Below are positions 34,882 to 43,569 of a stretch of 64,000 nucleotides of DNA, piece by piece. Within the stretch, counting starts at the first letter, position 1. Every line of letters begins with the position of its first letter. The notes under the pieces were generated by a model that worked only from the letters and a program-made list of their open reading frames with translations, was not told the DNA's origin and made no database searches. Origin of the DNA: CAYJLB01 sp964370845 (lineage in GTDB: Bacteria > Bacillota > Clostridia > Oscillospirales > Ruminococcaceae); assembly GCA_964370845.1 (NCBI GenBank), contig CAYJLB010000005.1:1-64000 (forward strand), read 5' to 3'. A program made the position numbers and the translations under genes.

Positions 34882-36273
34882 TTACTCAACTCGATTTTCG
34901 TCAAAATTGCGGAATAATGTAAATTCACCATTCCAAACAAGTTTTACTGTGGTTGTTTCACCGTGACGATTTTTTGCTACTATACATTCAGAAATATTTT
35001 GGTCTTCCGTTTCTTTTTCATAGTAACTTTCTCTATATAAAAACAAAATTATGTCGGCATCTTGCTCGATTGACCCAGATTCACGAAGGTCGGATAACAT
35101 AGGTCGGTGATTAGTTCTTCCCTCAGCACCACGGTTTAGCTGTGAAAGTGTGATTACAGGCACTTTTAGCTCTTTCGCCATTAGTTTTAATTGCCTTGTC
35201 ATTTCGGAAACTTCTTGTACCCTGTTTGTGCTTTTTTTAGCACTTTCCATAAGCTGTAAGTAGTCGATTACAACAAGACCAAGGTTTTTCACACGTCGCA
35301 ATTTCGCTTTCATTTGTTGAACAGTCATTCCTGCTGTATCGTCAAGGTAAATGTTCATTCTCGACAAAGAAGCAGCACCTTGTGCAAGCTTGTCCCAGTC
35401 ACTATTCATCAAAAGCCCTGTACGGAGTGAATGGCTGTTTACCAATGCTTCGGAAGAAAGCATACGAGTTGCAAGCTGTTCACTACTCATTTCAAGGGAG
35501 AAAATTACAACGGATTTATCAGTACTTCTTGCTAAATTTGTAACAATATTCATTACAAAAGATGTTTTACCCATACCAGGTCTTGCCGCAAGAATAATCA
35601 AGTCGGAGTCATTAAGTCCGCTTGTAACCGCATCAAGGTGCACAAATCCACTTTTTGAACCGATATATTTTTCTTTATCAATACCTGTGATTTTTTGCAA
35701 CCTGTCATAAGCTTGCAAGACTACTTCATCGATTTTAACAAGTCCGCCTGTTTGTCTACCTTGTCTTATATCAAATATTTTTTGTTCAGCGCTGTCAATT
35801 AAAGTTCTTACATCAGTTGACCCGTCATAAACTGCTTCGTTAATTTCTTTTGTAGCGGTAAGCAATGCCCTTAGGTAATATTTTTCCTCCAAAATCTTGC
35901 AATAGCTTTCGATATTGGAGATAGAAGGAACACTTTCAGTTATCCCTTTTAAATAAGTTTTCGCCATAGCGGAAGTTTCAAAAACTCCCATAGATACAGC
36001 TTCATTCATTATGGTGATAATGTCCGCTTGTTGCCCGTTACCAAACATTCTTATAATAATAGAAAAAAGCTCTCTATGTTGTCGTCGGTAAAAAGCGTCA
36101 GGCTTTAAGTAATCAAGGACAATAGGCAAAACGTCAGGTTCAATGATTAATGCACCAAGAACCGTTTGCTCCGCCTCAAGGTTATAGAGCATTTCATTTG
36201 TTTGCCCACCAAAATCGTTTAGTCCCTCTGCTATATTTGCGTTATATGAATTTTGATTGTTAAATTGCTCCAC
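34882..36273 (-). CDS. dnaB: Replicative DNA helicase DnaB
   Basis: A 463-residue hexameric helicase of the replication fork (the DnaB of most bacteria, called DnaC in Bacillus). The N-terminal domain starts at NLEAEQTVLGALIIEPDVLP. The RecA-like C-terminal domain has Walker A ARPGMGKTSFVMN and DnaB signature sequences such as LGLVVIDYLQLM and LRESGSIEQDADIILFL. I choose the GTG at 36273, 9 nt after GAAAGGA; upstream in-frame codons run into the rplI terminator. Confidence 0.95.
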   Translation of the reverse strand: MEQFNNQNSYNANIAEGLNDFGGQTNEMLYNLEAEQTVLGALIIEPDVLPIVLDYLKPDAFYRRQHRELFSIIIRMFGNGQQADIITIMNEAVSMGVFETSAMAKTYLKGITESVPSISNIESYCKILEEKYYLRALLTATKEINEAVYDGSTDVRTLIDSAEQKIFDIRQGRQTGGLVKIDEVVLQAYDRLQKITGIDKEKYIGSKSGFVHLDAVTSGLNDSDLIILAARPGMGKTSFVMNIVTNLARSTDKSVVIFSLEMSSEQLATRMLSSEALVNSHSLRTGLLMNSDWDKLAQGAASLSRMNIYLDDTAGMTVQQMKAKLRRVKNLGLVVIDYLQLMESAKKSTNRVQEVSEMTRQLKLMAKELKVPVITLSQLNRGAEGRTNHRPMLSDLRESGSIEQDADIILFLYRESYYEKETEDQNISECIVAKNRHGETTTVKLVWNGEFTLFRNFDENRVE

Positions 36274-36311
36274 AATTCTCGTTCCTTTCAAAAAAGTGAT
36301 AATTAAACACA

Positions 36312-36348
36312 AAAACTCACATTGCTACTTTTTTACGAGTAGCAATGT
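36312..36348 (-). terminator. Hairpin/terminator between rplI and dnaB
   Basis: ACATTGCTACT (36319-36329) pairs with AGTAGCAATGT (36338-36348); on the minus strand GAGTTTTT follows. It may attenuate read-through into dnaB. Confidence 0.7.
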
Positions 36349-36358
36349 AAGTTAAAAA

Positions 36359-36805
36359 TTATTCTTCAACAACAGAAATTTCAAGTTTACAAGAAACTCC
36401 TTGAGTCATTTTTATGTCCGCAGTGAATTCGCCAAAGCCTTTTATGTCCCCAGAAAGAGTGATTTTCTTTTTGTCAATTTTACAGCCAAGTTGTGCTTCA
36501 ATTAACTCAGAAATCGTAGCAGTTGTAACTGAGCCAAACAATTTTCCTCCAGCACCAGCTTTTACTTTTGCAACAACTTTTTTGCCTTCAAGTTTTTTTG
36601 CAATGTCTAAATTATCTTGTTTCTCTACGTCAAGTTTATGTTGTTTAGAAGCGTTTTTCCCCTCTAAATCATTTAGGTTTTTCTTAGTTGCCTCAACCGC
36701 AACACCTTTCGCTAAAAGGAAATTTCTCGCATATCCGTCAGCAACATTTAATACATCACCTTTTTTACCTGAACCTTTTACATCTTGTAATAAAATAACT
36801 TTCAT
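36359..36805 (-). CDS. rplI: 50S ribosomal protein L9
   Basis: A 148-residue ribosomal protein. The start MKVILLQDVKGSGKKGDVLN and DGYARNFLLAKGVAVEAT form the conserved N-terminal domain, a charged linker helix follows, and the C-terminal domain includes LFGSVTTATISELI. The ATG at 36805 is 12 nt behind GAAAGGA. Earlier in-frame starts lie in or before the ribosome binding site, within the repeat region. The leader begins with a hairpin (TGTGCG/CGCACA) that is the first unit of a 90-bp tandem repeat. Confidence 0.95.
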   Translation of the reverse strand: MKVILLQDVKGSGKKGDVLNVADGYARNFLLAKGVAVEATKKNLNDLEGKNASKQHKLDVEKQDNLDIAKKLEGKKVVAKVKAGAGGKLFGSVTTATISELIEAQLGCKIDKKKITLSGDIKGFGEFTADIKMTQGVSCKLEISVVEE

Positions 36806-36825
36806 AATTATAATCATTCCTTTCT

Positions 36826-37040
36826 TGTGCGTGGTCGCACAGACCATACACGTTATTCAATTGATAAAAAGTAGAGTTTAGCACCCGCTGTTTATCAATA
36901 GTAAATTAAGCAAATTTGTGCGTGGTCGCACAGACCAAACACGTTATTCAATTGATAAAAAGTAGAGTGTAGCACCAGCTGTTTATCAATTGTAAATTAA
37001 GCAGATTGTGCGTGGTCGCACAGACCATACACGTTATTTT
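36826..37040. repeat. 90-91-bp tandem repeat (about 2.4 units) between rplI and gdpP
   Basis: Units begin with GTGCGTGGTCGCACAGACC at 36827, 36918 and 37008. Each full unit holds two potential hairpins: TGTGCG/CGCACA and TTGATAAA/TTTATCAA. The first unit abuts the rplI ribosome binding site on the minus strand. Confidence 0.85.
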
Positions 37041-37056
37041 ACTGAGCAAAAAATTG

Positions 37057-39003
37057 TTAAGCAGATTTCTCCTCAAGGTCGGAAATTGCTTTAATTAGCA
37101 TATCTTTTGCCTCTTGCACAGTAATATCTTTAATTTGTGTGCCAGCCATAGTTTGATGTCCGCCACCGCCCATTGCTTCCATAATAAGTTGAACGTTGTA
37201 ACCACCAAGGGAACGTGCTGAAATATTTACAACTCCGTTTATATCAAAGACAACAAATGATGCCGCAACACCGATAATTCCAAGAAGTTCGTCCGCTGCT
37301 TGTGGTGCTGCAATTCTAATTTCTTCGCTATTGCTATCGGTACAAGCTATTGCACAATTGCTGTAAATTTCAGCATCGGCAACAAGGGCACTTTTCTCTT
37401 GATAAGTTTCAATATTGTTTGAAAACATTGATTTTACAGTTACAGTATCTGCGCCAAGTTTTCTAAGGAAAGCCGCAGCCTCAAAGGTTCTTACACCTGT
37501 TCTCATAATGAAATTTTTTGTGTCAAGCATAATCCCTGACAACAAAGCTTCCGCTTCCCAGTGGGAAATCCTGTTCTTTTCGTCAAGATATTGAATAAGC
37601 TCGGCAACCATTTCACAAGCGGAAGATGCATAAGGTTCGTGGTAGAAAATAACTGCATTATCAATATAATTAACCATTTTTCTATGGTGGTCGATAACGA
37701 TAATTTGCTTACAACTAGCGAGTAATTCGCCACTTTCAACAAAATTAGGGTTATGAGTATCAACTACAATCAAAAGTGTATTTTCATTCACATAATTTTT
37801 AGCCACATCGGGGGATAAAAATAAGTCGGGAATATCATTTTTCTCGATATGTTCAATTAATTGTTTTGCTAAGTTTTTATCAGGGTCAACCACAACATGA
37901 GCGGGTTTTCCTTTTCGTCTAATAGCAGCAGATAAGCCAATCGCCGCCCCTAAGCTGTCTAAATCGCCAAATCTATGTCCCATAATAAGCACATTTTGAC
38001 TACTTTCAAGAAGTTCAGTTAAAGCGGTTGCTATAATACGAGTTTTAACTTTAGTTCGCTTTTCAACAGCTTTTGAAACGCCACCAAAGAACTCAAAGCC
38101 GTTAATTGTTTTAACTGCACACTGGTCACCGCCACGTCCAAGGGACATATCAAGGGCTTGTTTAGCATAAAGTTCGCTTAAACTCATAGTTCTTGCACTT
38201 CTGCCAACGCCAATTGAAAGGGTAACAGATAATCTTTCATCAACAGCAATTGCTCTTGCTTTATCAAGAATATCAACTTTTTTGTCCATCATTTGTTGAA
38301 CATAACGTTCTTCCACAACGATTTTAAACCTATCTTTTGCAACTCTTGAAATTACGCCAGAAGTTTCTTCTTCAAAGTCTTCAAATAGCTTTTCAAGTTG
38401 AACTAAAATATTAGCTTTTTCACTTTCTTTTACATTAGCAAGCAAATCGTCATAGTTATCAATCATAACTAAAATTACAGTTGGTCGGCTTAAATTGTAT
38501 TCAGTTTCAAGCATTTTATAGTTTGTTATGTCATTAAAATACACAAGGGTCATTATTTTTTCATTGCTTTTAACTTTTCTTCCCTCAATACGATAAACAA
38601 AACCGTCTTTTTCAATAACGCAACCGTTTTGGCTATAAATTTTACTTATTTCCATTGGTATTAAAGTAGTCAAATCGTTTCCAAAAGCTTCTTTTTCTGA
38701 GGCAATTTTTTCCTCAAAAAGTCTATTCGCCCAAACAATTGTGTTTTCTTCGTCAACTATTAATACAGGAGCAGGGAAGTCGCTTAGTGACTCTTTTTGC
38801 GCTAAAATTAAATTTGAATAAAGCCTTAAAACATATTTTTTAATATTTTTATATGCTATGTAAACTTCAAATCCAAGTAATCCCATAGCAATCACAGTAA
38901 TTATTAAAAGCGGAAGTGCCGCAAGTCCAGAACTAAATAGCAAAATTATTATTGATACAAAAGTAGTAATAATAATCGCACTTACACCTACTATTAATAG
39001 CAA
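37057..39003 (-). CDS. gdpP: GdpP-type cyclic-di-AMP phosphodiesterase
   Basis: A membrane protein of about 650 residues that hydrolyses c-di-AMP. It has two N-terminal membrane helices, a PAS-like domain, a degenerate GGDEF-like domain, and a C-terminal DHH/DHHA1 domain with MGHRFGDLDSLGAAIGL, VVDTHNP, VIDHHRK and GGGGHQTMAG. The start is unclear: TTG at 39003 is the first standard start codon, but it lies about 30 nt from the only good ribosome binding site (AAAGGGG). An ATT at 39021, 9-10 nt after that site, would give a more typical basic N-terminus (MKKRNLLLLIVG). The gene lies between rnj and rplI. Confidence 0.93.
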   Translation of the reverse strand: MLLIVGVSAIIITTFVSIIILLFSSGLAALPLLIITVIAMGLLGFEVYIAYKNIKKYVLRLYSNLILAQKESLSDFPAPVLIVDEENTIVWANRLFEEKIASEKEAFGNDLTTLIPMEISKIYSQNGCVIEKDGFVYRIEGRKVKSNEKIMTLVYFNDITNYKMLETEYNLSRPTVILVMIDNYDDLLANVKESEKANILVQLEKLFEDFEEETSGVISRVAKDRFKIVVEERYVQQMMDKKVDILDKARAIAVDERLSVTLSIGVGRSARTMSLSELYAKQALDMSLGRGGDQCAVKTINGFEFFGGVSKAVEKRTKVKTRIIATALTELLESSQNVLIMGHRFGDLDSLGAAIGLSAAIRRKGKPAHVVVDPDKNLAKQLIEHIEKNDIPDLFLSPDVAKNYVNENTLLIVVDTHNPNFVESGELLASCKQIIVIDHHRKMVNYIDNAVIFYHEPYASSACEMVAELIQYLDEKNRISHWEAEALLSGIMLDTKNFIMRTGVRTFEAAAFLRKLGADTVTVKSMFSNNIETYQEKSALVADAEIYSNCAIACTDSNSEEIRIAAPQAADELLGIIGVAASFVVFDINGVVNISARSLGGYNVQLIMEAMGGGGHQTMAGTQIKDITVQEAKDMLIKAISDLEEKSA

Positions 39004-39056
39004 AAGATTTCGCTTTTTAATTACAACCAGCCCCTTTGTAAGAAATTTTTGATATG

Positions 39057-39091
39057 TAATTATTGCTACACTTTAAAAGTAGCAATAATTA
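39057..39091 (-). other. Intercistronic hairpin between rnj and gdpP
   Basis: TAATTATTGCTAC (39057-39069) pairs perfectly with GTAGCAATAATTA (39079-39091). There is no T run, so termination is not obvious. The core ATTGCTAC/GTAGCAAT is shared with the hairpin between rplI and dnaB. Confidence 0.65.
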
Positions 39092-39105
39092 TCCATAATT
39101 TGCAA

Positions 39106-40989
39106 CTATATTTCCATAATTATAGGTAAAATCATTGGACTTCTTTTTGTCCTTGTATAAATGAAGTCAGAAAGTGCATCTTTCATTTTTGATTTAATTG
39201 CATTCCATTCTTTTAGGTCTTGATCCAAACATTTTTGTAGTGCGTCGAGAAGAATTTTCTTAGCTTCGTCCATTAATTGTTCGCTTTCTCTTACATAAAC
39301 AAAACCTCTTGAAACTACGTCAGGTCCAGCTAAAATTGTACCCGAAGCACTTTCAATTGTAGCAACAGCAATAATTAGTCCGTCTTGTGCTAAATGCTTT
39401 CTATCACGAAGAACAATTGCACCAACGTCCCCAACTCCAAGTCCGTCAACTAAAACTTTTCCAGATGGAACTTGTGAAACAATTTTCATTTCAACGCTGT
39501 TTGTTTCAATAACGTTTCCAATTTCGCCAATTATAATATTTTCTGGGGCAATTCCCATTTCTACAGCAGTTTTTGCGTGAGCTTTTAAGTGTTTGTACTC
39601 ACCGTGTACAGGGATAAAAAACTTAGGTTTTACAAGAGATAAAAGTAGTTTTTGTTCCTCTTGACACGCGTGTCCAGAAACGTGGACATCGTACATTTTC
39701 TCATAAATAACCTCTGCGCCCGAACGCATTAACTCATTTATAACTTTTGTAACATATTTCTCGTTACCAGGGATTGGTGTAGCAGAAATAATTATGAAAT
39801 CATGAGAGTTTATTGACACTTTTCTATGGTCATTCATCGCCATTCTTGTAAGCGCTGACATAGGCTCCCCTTGGCTTCCTGTTGTAATTAAAACAACTTT
39901 TTCCGCTGGGTATTTATTCATCATATCAATGTCAATAATTATTCCCTCAGGAGCTTTTAAATAGCCAAGTTCTAAGGCTTTTGTCATAACATTAATCATA
40001 CTTCTACCGAAAACTGCAACTTTTCTTCCAAAAACTACAGCGGTATCAATAATTTGTTGAACCCTATGAATATTTGAAGCAAAAGTAGCTATGATAATTC
40101 TTTTCCCTTCAGCTTGTAAAAACAGCTTTTGGAAAGATTCACCTACACAGCTTTCACTCATAGTAAAGCCAGCTCTTTCAGCATTTGTAGAGTCGGACAT
40201 TAATGCTAAAACACCCTTGTTTCCAAGTTCGGAAAGTCGAGCTAAATCGATAATTCCTCCTTCGATAGGTGTGTAATCTACCTTAAAGTCACCAGTGTGA
40301 ACAATTACACCAGCAGGAGTGTGGGCAACAATTGCCACAGCATCAGGGATTGAGTGGTTAACTCGTACAAATTCCACTGTCATACAGCCCATTTTTACAG
40401 TTTGACGAGGGGAAACTTCATTAAGTTTTGCAGAATTCAAAATTTTATGCTCTTTAAGTTTACCTTCAATTAACCCTAAAGTTAATCTTGTAGCATAAAC
40501 TGGAACATTAATTTTCTTTAGTAAATAAGGGATTGCACCAATATGGTCCTCATGTCCGTGAGTGACAACAATACCTCTAATTTTATCTTTATTTTTTTCA
40601 ACGTAAGTGAAATCAGGGATAACAAGGTCAACACCAGGCATTTCAGCATCAGGGAATGCAAGTCCACAATCTATAATAAAAATATCGTTTGAACATTCAA
40701 TAACGGTAAAGTTTTTTCCAATTTCATTAAGTCCACCAAGTGGGATAATTTTTACAGGAGTTCTTCTTGTTGCTGTGTCTTTTCCTTTAGTACTATTTTT
40801 TTTCGTAGCTTTTTGTTTATTGTTTGCAGAATTTTCAGCATTTTCAGCTGCTTTTTCTGCAACGACTTCTGCAAGAGTATCAGATAATTTAGGTTTTCTA
40901 TTTCGATTAAATCTATAATTTCTTGTCTTTTTAACCTGTGGTTGATTTTCTCCAACTTGAGCTGGAGTTGTATTGTTTTCTTTATTCAT
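39106..40989 (-). CDS. rnj: Ribonuclease J
   Basis: A 627-residue metallo-beta-lactamase-fold ribonuclease with 5'-exo and endonuclease activity, central to mRNA decay in Firmicutes. The core begins at VKIIPLGGLNEIGKNFTVIE; GHEDHIGAIPYLL carries the metal ligands, and PIPGNEKYVTKVINEL and VHVSGHACQEE belong to the beta-CASP region. It has an unusual basic, low-complexity N-terminal extension of about 75 residues rich in Lys, Asn and Ala, making it longer than the usual 555 residues. The ATG at 40989 is 12 nt behind AGAAAGGA. An exceptionally long structured region lies upstream. Confidence 0.93.
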   Translation of the reverse strand: MNKENNTTPAQVGENQPQVKKTRNYRFNRNRKPKLSDTLAEVVAEKAAENAENSANNKQKATKKNSTKGKDTATRRTPVKIIPLGGLNEIGKNFTVIECSNDIFIIDCGLAFPDAEMPGVDLVIPDFTYVEKNKDKIRGIVVTHGHEDHIGAIPYLLKKINVPVYATRLTLGLIEGKLKEHKILNSAKLNEVSPRQTVKMGCMTVEFVRVNHSIPDAVAIVAHTPAGVIVHTGDFKVDYTPIEGGIIDLARLSELGNKGVLALMSDSTNAERAGFTMSESCVGESFQKLFLQAEGKRIIIATFASNIHRVQQIIDTAVVFGRKVAVFGRSMINVMTKALELGYLKAPEGIIIDIDMMNKYPAEKVVLITTGSQGEPMSALTRMAMNDHRKVSINSHDFIIISATPIPGNEKYVTKVINELMRSGAEVIYEKMYDVHVSGHACQEEQKLLLSLVKPKFFIPVHGEYKHLKAHAKTAVEMGIAPENIIIGEIGNVIETNSVEMKIVSQVPSGKVLVDGLGVGDVGAIVLRDRKHLAQDGLIIAVATIESASGTILAGPDVVSRGFVYVRESEQLMDEAKKILLDALQKCLDQDLKEWNAIKSKMKDALSDFIYTRTKRSPMILPIIMEI

Positions 40990-41013
40990 TTATATAACCA
41001 TTCCTTTCTGCGT

Positions 41014-41084
41014 GTTTTGTGTGTTTTTTGTCACTTCAATTTTTCATGTGACAAAAATTGAGGTTTTTCTGAAAAGCACAAAAC
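41014..41084. repeat. Three-way-junction-like structured element, copy 2 (rnj leader)
   Basis: The outer stem is GTTTTGTG (41014-41021) with CACAAAAC (41077-41084). Stem 1 is TTTTTGTCAC (41025-41034) with GTGACAAAAA (41048-41057). A competing stem, CAATTTTT (41037-41044) with AAAAATTG (41053-41060), is mutually exclusive with stem 1. The element ends within 10 nt of the rnj ribosome binding site. Confidence 0.55.
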
Positions 41085-41142
41085 CGCCGTTTGAAAATTT
41101 TTAATTTTCAAACTTATGACCATGCAATTACGCACTACATTA

Positions 41143-41213
41143 GGATTTTACGACTTTTTCACCCAGTTTTTAAAGTGAAGAAGTTTCGCCCGCTTGACGA
41201 AAAGCTAAAATCC
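41143..41213. repeat. Three-way-junction-like structured element, copy 3
   Basis: The outer stem is GGATTTTA (41143-41150) with TAAAATCC (41206-41213). Stem 1 is CTTTTTCAC (41154-41162) with GTGAAGAAG (41175-41183, one G.T). Stem 2 is TTTCG (41184-41188) with CGAAA (41198-41202). Its core sequence closely resembles copy 1 at 2108-2174, while the outer stem is entirely different but still paired. Confidence 0.6.
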
Positions 41214-41795
41214 GAGTATGGAAATTTACTTCCAAATTTAATTCCTTTCTTAATTAAAAAACGACAAATGTAACGAAATAACAGGAATTTATGGCAAAAA
41301 AGCAACACAACCTTAAAGGTATCGATAAAAAATCAAAACCTTAGGCAAAATTCAGTTATTAATTTACAAAAGCCCTATGTATATCGAGGCGAAGTTTAAC
41401 CAAAAACTCCCTCGACTTTCCGAACAACATTTGCTTTAAAACGACTTAACAGTCAACGATTACAAAAAATTCAAGTGAAAAAATTAGTTTTAGCTATTAA
41501 AATATAACATTTAATTCATAAATTTTATGAGTAAAATTCCACATAAACAACTGTTTTTCAACATTCCGAACGCATATCCTTTTTTGAATTATAACCTTAA
41601 ATTAACAAAATGTCAAGTTTTTGTTACATTTATTGGTTAAATTATTTATTTAAATTTAACATTTTTGATGAAAAATAAACTGTGAAAACATTGTTTTCCA
41701 TATTTATTTTGTTTATTTTTTTACTGTTTTCTTAGTATTGGAATAATAAAATAAAATATTCTCAAGAAAAAATAATAAATTTTTTACAAAATATA

Positions 41796-41824
41796 TTGAA
41801 AATTTAATGAAAAAGGTATATTAT
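41796..41824 (+). promoter_or_regulatory. Promoter of the V-type ATPase operon
   Basis: TTGAAA (41796-41801), 17 bp, TATTAT (41819-41824). Transcription from about 41831 gives a leader of about 165 nt. Confidence 0.6.
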
Positions 41825-41870
41825 ATAAATAATGGTTTATAAATTAGTTTTTATTTTTTATCAAAAGAAA

Positions 41871-41968
41871 GGACGGACGCTAGTTTGAAACAAGGTTTCA
41901 AATGTGAGTTTAGTTCTTTTCTACCGAAAAATTTTCCACCTTAAAAAAGTGGTGTGGCAAATCCGTCC
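41871..41968 (+). promoter_or_regulatory. Structured leader of the V-type ATPase operon
   Basis: A closing stem GGACGGA (41871-41877) with TCCGTCC (41962-41968) encloses a hairpin TTTGAAAC/GTTTCAAA (41884-41902) and a weaker CCAC/GTGG hairpin (from 41936). It ends 10 nt before AGAAAGGA of the first gene, the same placement as the structured elements before rnj and the gene at 2081. Confidence 0.5.
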
Positions 41969-41996
41969 AATACATCAAGAAAGGAATGAACATTTT

Positions 41997-42308
41997 ATGC
42001 AAGATATTATAAGACGTATTCTTATGGTTGATGAAAGGGCGAGGCATGCACTTGCTTCTGCTGAAGAAAAAAAGAGCGAACTTTTAACCCTTACAAAAGA
42101 AAAAGAAAAAGAACTTATGGAAAAGGCTGATAAAGAGGCTATTCTTGAGTTAAATGCTTTTGAGGACGAACAAAAAGAAATTTGCAACCAAAAACTTGAG
42201 GAAATTTCTAACTTAACTAAAGAACGAAAAGATAAAATAACTGAAATTTATAACGAGAAAAAAGAAAACTGGGAAGATGAGATAACAAACAGTATTCTAT
42301 TCTTATAA
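41997..42308 (+). CDS. ntpF: V-type ATPase subunit G/H-like (peripheral stalk)
   Basis: A 103-residue, almost entirely coiled-coil protein (VDERARHALASAEEKKSELL and the Lys/Glu-rich heptads after it), matching the G/H-type peripheral stalk subunit that pairs with subunit E. The ATG at 41997 is 12 nt after AGAAAGGA; an ATG at 41904 lies inside the structured leader and is not coding. It opens the V-ATPase operon. The assignment rests on coiled-coil character and operon position. Confidence 0.75.
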   Translation: MQDIIRRILMVDERARHALASAEEKKSELLTLTKEKEKELMEKADKEAILELNAFEDEQKEICNQKLEEISNLTKERKDKITEIYNEKKENWEDEITNSILFL

Positions 42309-42344
42309 ATTTACAGTAATTTTTTATGAAAGTAGGTGTGATTT

Positions 42345-43385
42345 TTGTTTGAAAGATATTCTACAAAGGCTACCGTTACGAAAATACGTGCTTTGTACAG
42401 TAAAATGCTTAAATCTCAGCATTATTCCGATATGCTTAACAAGCAAACTGTAGCGGAAATTGCTTCTTACTTAAAAAATAATACTCATTATTCTGATATA
42501 TTAGCAAATGTTGATACTGCGAACATTCACCGTGGATATTTGGAATCTCTTGTGAAATTGAACAATTTTAATTTATATGTTAAATTGCTCAAGTTTCAAG
42601 GGTTGGACAAGTATGAATTTTATAATTATGAATTGACAAATTCGGAAATTCATCACATTTTGCGTTGTATTCTTGCTACTAATATAAAAGCGGAGGACAC
42701 GTCCATTTCCTCACTACCTAGCTTTTTGATTTCTCATTCGAAAATTGATATGATGAAATTGTCAAAATGCAAGAATTTTAATGAAATTCTTCTAGTTATA
42801 AACGGGACAATTTATTATAAGTTGCTTAAAAATGTTGAGGTTTTAAAAGACGGGACAGTGGATTATTTACTTTGCGAAAGAATTCTTATTACTTATTATT
42901 ATGAGGATATTTTGGTAGCAATTTCAAAGGAATTTAGTGAGGATATTGCAAAAGAGTTGAAAGATATTATTTTGACAAGAATTGACCTTACTAATTTGCA
43001 TAATGTTTATAGGTTAAAGGCTTATTATAATGGTTCAAAAGATGACGTTACAAAGGTTTTAATTCCTTATCACGGGAAAATTAGTAAGAATAGAATTAAA
43101 GCTATAAGTGGTGCAAAAGATGAAAAAGAAATGCTCTCTTTAATGGAAAAAACTAAATATATGCGGAATATGGATAAAAAAGATGAATTTTTCCTTGAAC
43201 AGCATATAAATGAAGTGCGTTATAAAAATTTGAAAAAGACACTTAGAAATGCTAGTGATGCTCCTGTTGCTTTTTATTCTTTTATGAAACTTTGTGAGAT
43301 TGAATGTAACAATGTAATTACTGTTACTGAGGGGATAAGGTACAAGGCTTCCCCTGAGTTTATTGAACAATTATTGATTATATAG
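42345..43385 (+). CDS. ntpC: V-type ATPase subunit C (V0 d/AC39 type)
   Basis: A 346-residue subunit that links the central stalk to the membrane ring. The AC39-type pattern is visible from YSTKATVTKIRALYSKMLKS onward, with the family's helical repeats. A TTG start at 42345 is used, about 7 nt after AGTAGGTG. It follows the G/H-like gene by 36 nt. The TAG stop is immediately followed by a palindromic repeat block of about 150 bp before subunit I. Confidence 0.85.
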   Translation: MFERYSTKATVTKIRALYSKMLKSQHYSDMLNKQTVAEIASYLKNNTHYSDILANVDTANIHRGYLESLVKLNNFNLYVKLLKFQGLDKYEFYNYELTNSEIHHILRCILATNIKAEDTSISSLPSFLISHSKIDMMKLSKCKNFNEILLVINGTIYYKLLKNVEVLKDGTVDYLLCERILITYYYEDILVAISKEFSEDIAKELKDIILTRIDLTNLHNVYRLKAYYNGSKDDVTKVLIPYHGKISKNRIKAISGAKDEKEMLSLMEKTKYMRNMDKKDEFFLEQHINEVRYKNLKKTLRNASDAPVAFYSFMKLCEIECNNVITVTEGIRYKASPEFIEQLLII

Positions 43386-43472
43386 CAAGCGGCAACGTGA
43401 CAACCCCGCTGTTATGCCCGCGTTTTTACTTTGTGAAATAGAAAACGTTCTGCCCGCGAGGTCGGATTATGT

Positions 43473-43495
43473 TGTAGGGGCGACCTGTGGTTGTC
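43473..43495 (+). repeat. GTAG-REP hairpin
   Basis: GTAG, GGGCGACC, loop TGT, GGTTGTCC. All eight positions pair if two G.T wobbles are allowed. Confidence 0.8.
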
Positions 43496-43511
43496 CGTTT
43501 ATTGCAATTTT

Positions 43512-43536
43512 GTAGGGAATGCATTGTATGCATTCC
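43512..43536 (+). repeat. GTAG-REP hairpin, second stem type
   Basis: GTAG, GGAATGCAT, loop TGT, ATGCATTCC. A perfect 9-bp stem. Confidence 0.85.
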
Positions 43537-43569
43537 GAAAAACTTATTTTGAAAGGAATGATAGCTTAA

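Larger units (their letters stand above)
40990..41790. other. Long gene-free region upstream of rnj with many hairpins
   Basis: No credible gene lies here. From the rnj side outward there are two three-way-junction-like elements (41014-41084, 41143-41213), a palindrome TTTGAAAA/TTTTCAAA (41091-41113), an AGAAAGGAATT motif without a gene (about 41240), and a hairpin with TCGAGG/CCTCGA ends (41384-41415). If rnj is transcribed from a distant promoter, these would form a long structured leader. Confidence 0.5.
43386..43545. repeat. Composite palindromic repeat block within the V-ATPase operon
   Basis: The same series of modules as at 22945-23115 separates subunits C and I. It begins directly after the subunit C stop with a half palindrome (GCAACGTGAC) joined to AACCCCGCTG, then TGCCCGCGTTTTTAC, CTGCCCGCGAGGT, and two GTAG-REPs. 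The operon continues beyond it. Confidence 0.8.

Noticed and set aside
41221..41790. A known structured RNA such as 6S RNA, tmRNA or SRP RNA
   Set aside because: Hairpins are present but none of the conserved sequences of those RNAs could be recognised.
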